Below are positions 15,551 through 16,071 of a DNA stretch of 16,071 nucleotides, one piece after another (the first letter of the stretch is position 1; each line of letters opens with the position of its first letter). The notes below the pieces were generated by a model that was given only the letters and a program-made list of their open reading frames with translations, ran no database searches and was not told the DNA's origin. Origin of the DNA: RGIG4079 sp045646905 (GTDB lineage: Bacteria > Bacteroidota > Bacteroidia > Bacteroidales > Muribaculaceae); contig JAZRLP010000008.1 in NCBI GenBank assembly GCA_045646905.1, forward strand, positions 1 to 16,071, written 5' to 3'. Position numbers and translations under genes: made by a program.

Positions 15551-16071
15551 TCAGGATAATTGGTTGACGATTTCTATAAAATCTTCTTTTGCTTTGTTGA
15601 AACTTGGCCAGTCTGATGAGATTCCGTAATATCCACAAACCTCATTATAAAATTCATCTAACTTGCGTTTATCAGCAATTGACGCACCTTGCTTAACTTC
15701 ATTTAGAAAACCCATGTCGTTGAATGTGGTGTTTGGGAGTATAAATGGTAGTACACGCTTATCCTTCAACGCCCACGCTGCACCCATCTCATTTTGGCAT
15801 ATCTCACTGTTCATATAATTCTCTGAGATAAATAGAAGTATGAAGTCGCACTCTCTCAGATTCTCAACTATCTTTATACGGAAATCATCGCCTGTTCGGA
15901 TTACAGTGGAATCTAATGTACAGAATATATCACTATCCTTAAATCCACAACCAATCTTTAAGATCTCCTTAATAAAACCATTTACAATGGCTTTATCATT
16001 AGAAGAATGACTAATAAATAGTTTTCTTGTGTCTCCTTTCGGGTTCAAGTATTTTCGGCTTAGAATATTAA
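15551..16071 (-). CDS. TIR-domain protein, 5' end outside the window
   Basis: A Toll/interleukin-1 receptor domain is clear: the first strand and box 1 KLFISHSSND (9-18, numbered from the TTG at 16048), then the helix and BB-loop region around TGDDFRIKI (52-60), LLFISENYMNSEICQNEMGAAWAL (71-94) in which Glu87, in the S-x-x-C-x-x-E pattern, is the likely catalytic glutamate of NAD-cleaving TIRs. Bacterial TIR effectors commonly degrade NAD+ or make cyclic-ADP-ribose signals in anti-phage defence. The only in-window start is TTG, and the frame stays open with no stop from 16048 to the window edge (at least NILSRKY upstream), so the true start and perhaps a further N-terminal domain lie outside. 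It is the first visible gene of the co-directional defence block. Confidence 0.85.
   Translation of the reverse strand, partial: NILSRKYLNPKGDTRKLFISHSSNDKAIVNGFIKEILKIGCGFKDSDIFCTLDSTVIRTGDDFRIKIVENLRECDFILLFISENYMNSEICQNEMGAAWALKDKRVLPFILPNTTFNDMGFLNEVKQGASIADKRKLDEFYNEVCGYYGISSDWPSFNKAKEDFIEIVNQLS

Overview
This window looks like a chromosomal segment of a gut-type Bacteroidales bacterium. The evidence is the -33 TTTG / -7 TAnnTTTG promoter form, the lack of Shine-Dalgarno sequences, the pyrH-frr pair, and a manC / YfhO / xerD cluster with Bacteroidetes-like proteins. No organism name can be read from the sequence itself.

Left part (1-8127), housekeeping. Positions 1-131 show nothing recognisable. 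About 157-460 (minus strand) holds what looks like an independently promoted, heavily structured non-coding RNA ending in a U-run. Next is a tightly packed minus-strand cluster, in transcription order: mannose-1-phosphate guanylyltransferase (6551-5469), a secreted TPR protein (5488-4712), a large YfhO-type membrane protein (4695-2119), a degenerate methyltransferase-like protein (2122-1412) and a XerD-type tyrosine recombinase (1421-540). Most junctions overlap by 4-20 bases, so this is probably one operon joining sugar-nucleotide/envelope glycan work to chromosome dimer resolution. Divergently, pyrH and frr (6743-8047) are read to the right from a clear Bacteroidetes promoter and end at a strong terminator (8096-8127).

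Middle (8134-9479). An unrecognised 399-residue protein is encoded on the minus strand. Upstream of it lies a 54-base imperfect palindrome (9399-9452) at the boundary with the accessory block.

Right part (9480-16071), a co-directional minus-strand defence island. In transcription order it has: a TIR-domain protein whose reading frame runs off the window edge; an unrecognised 339-residue cytosolic protein overlapping a 4-TM membrane protein by 8 bases (a sensor plus membrane-effector layout like lambda RexA/RexB); an AlbA_2 (Schlafen-type) / GHKL-ATPase / winged-helix protein; and, overlapping it by ATGA, a 947-residue reverse transcriptase fused to a complete-looking nitrilase domain. The last is the architecture of class 1 UG/Abi defence RTs (DRT type 1 and relatives). 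RT, 339-residue and 4-TM genes look much more AT-rich than the housekeeping genes, while the AlbA_2 gene looks less so, suggesting a mosaic of transferred modules.

The most unusual observation is a perfect 4 x 11-bp tandem repeat (12600-12643) inside the AlbA_2-ATPase gene. Because 11 is not a multiple of 3, gain or loss of one or two units puts an early stop just after the repeat, before the winged helix and before the stop codon that overlaps the RT start. This looks like a phase-variation switch on a regulator and, through translational coupling, possibly on the RT-nitrilase effector.
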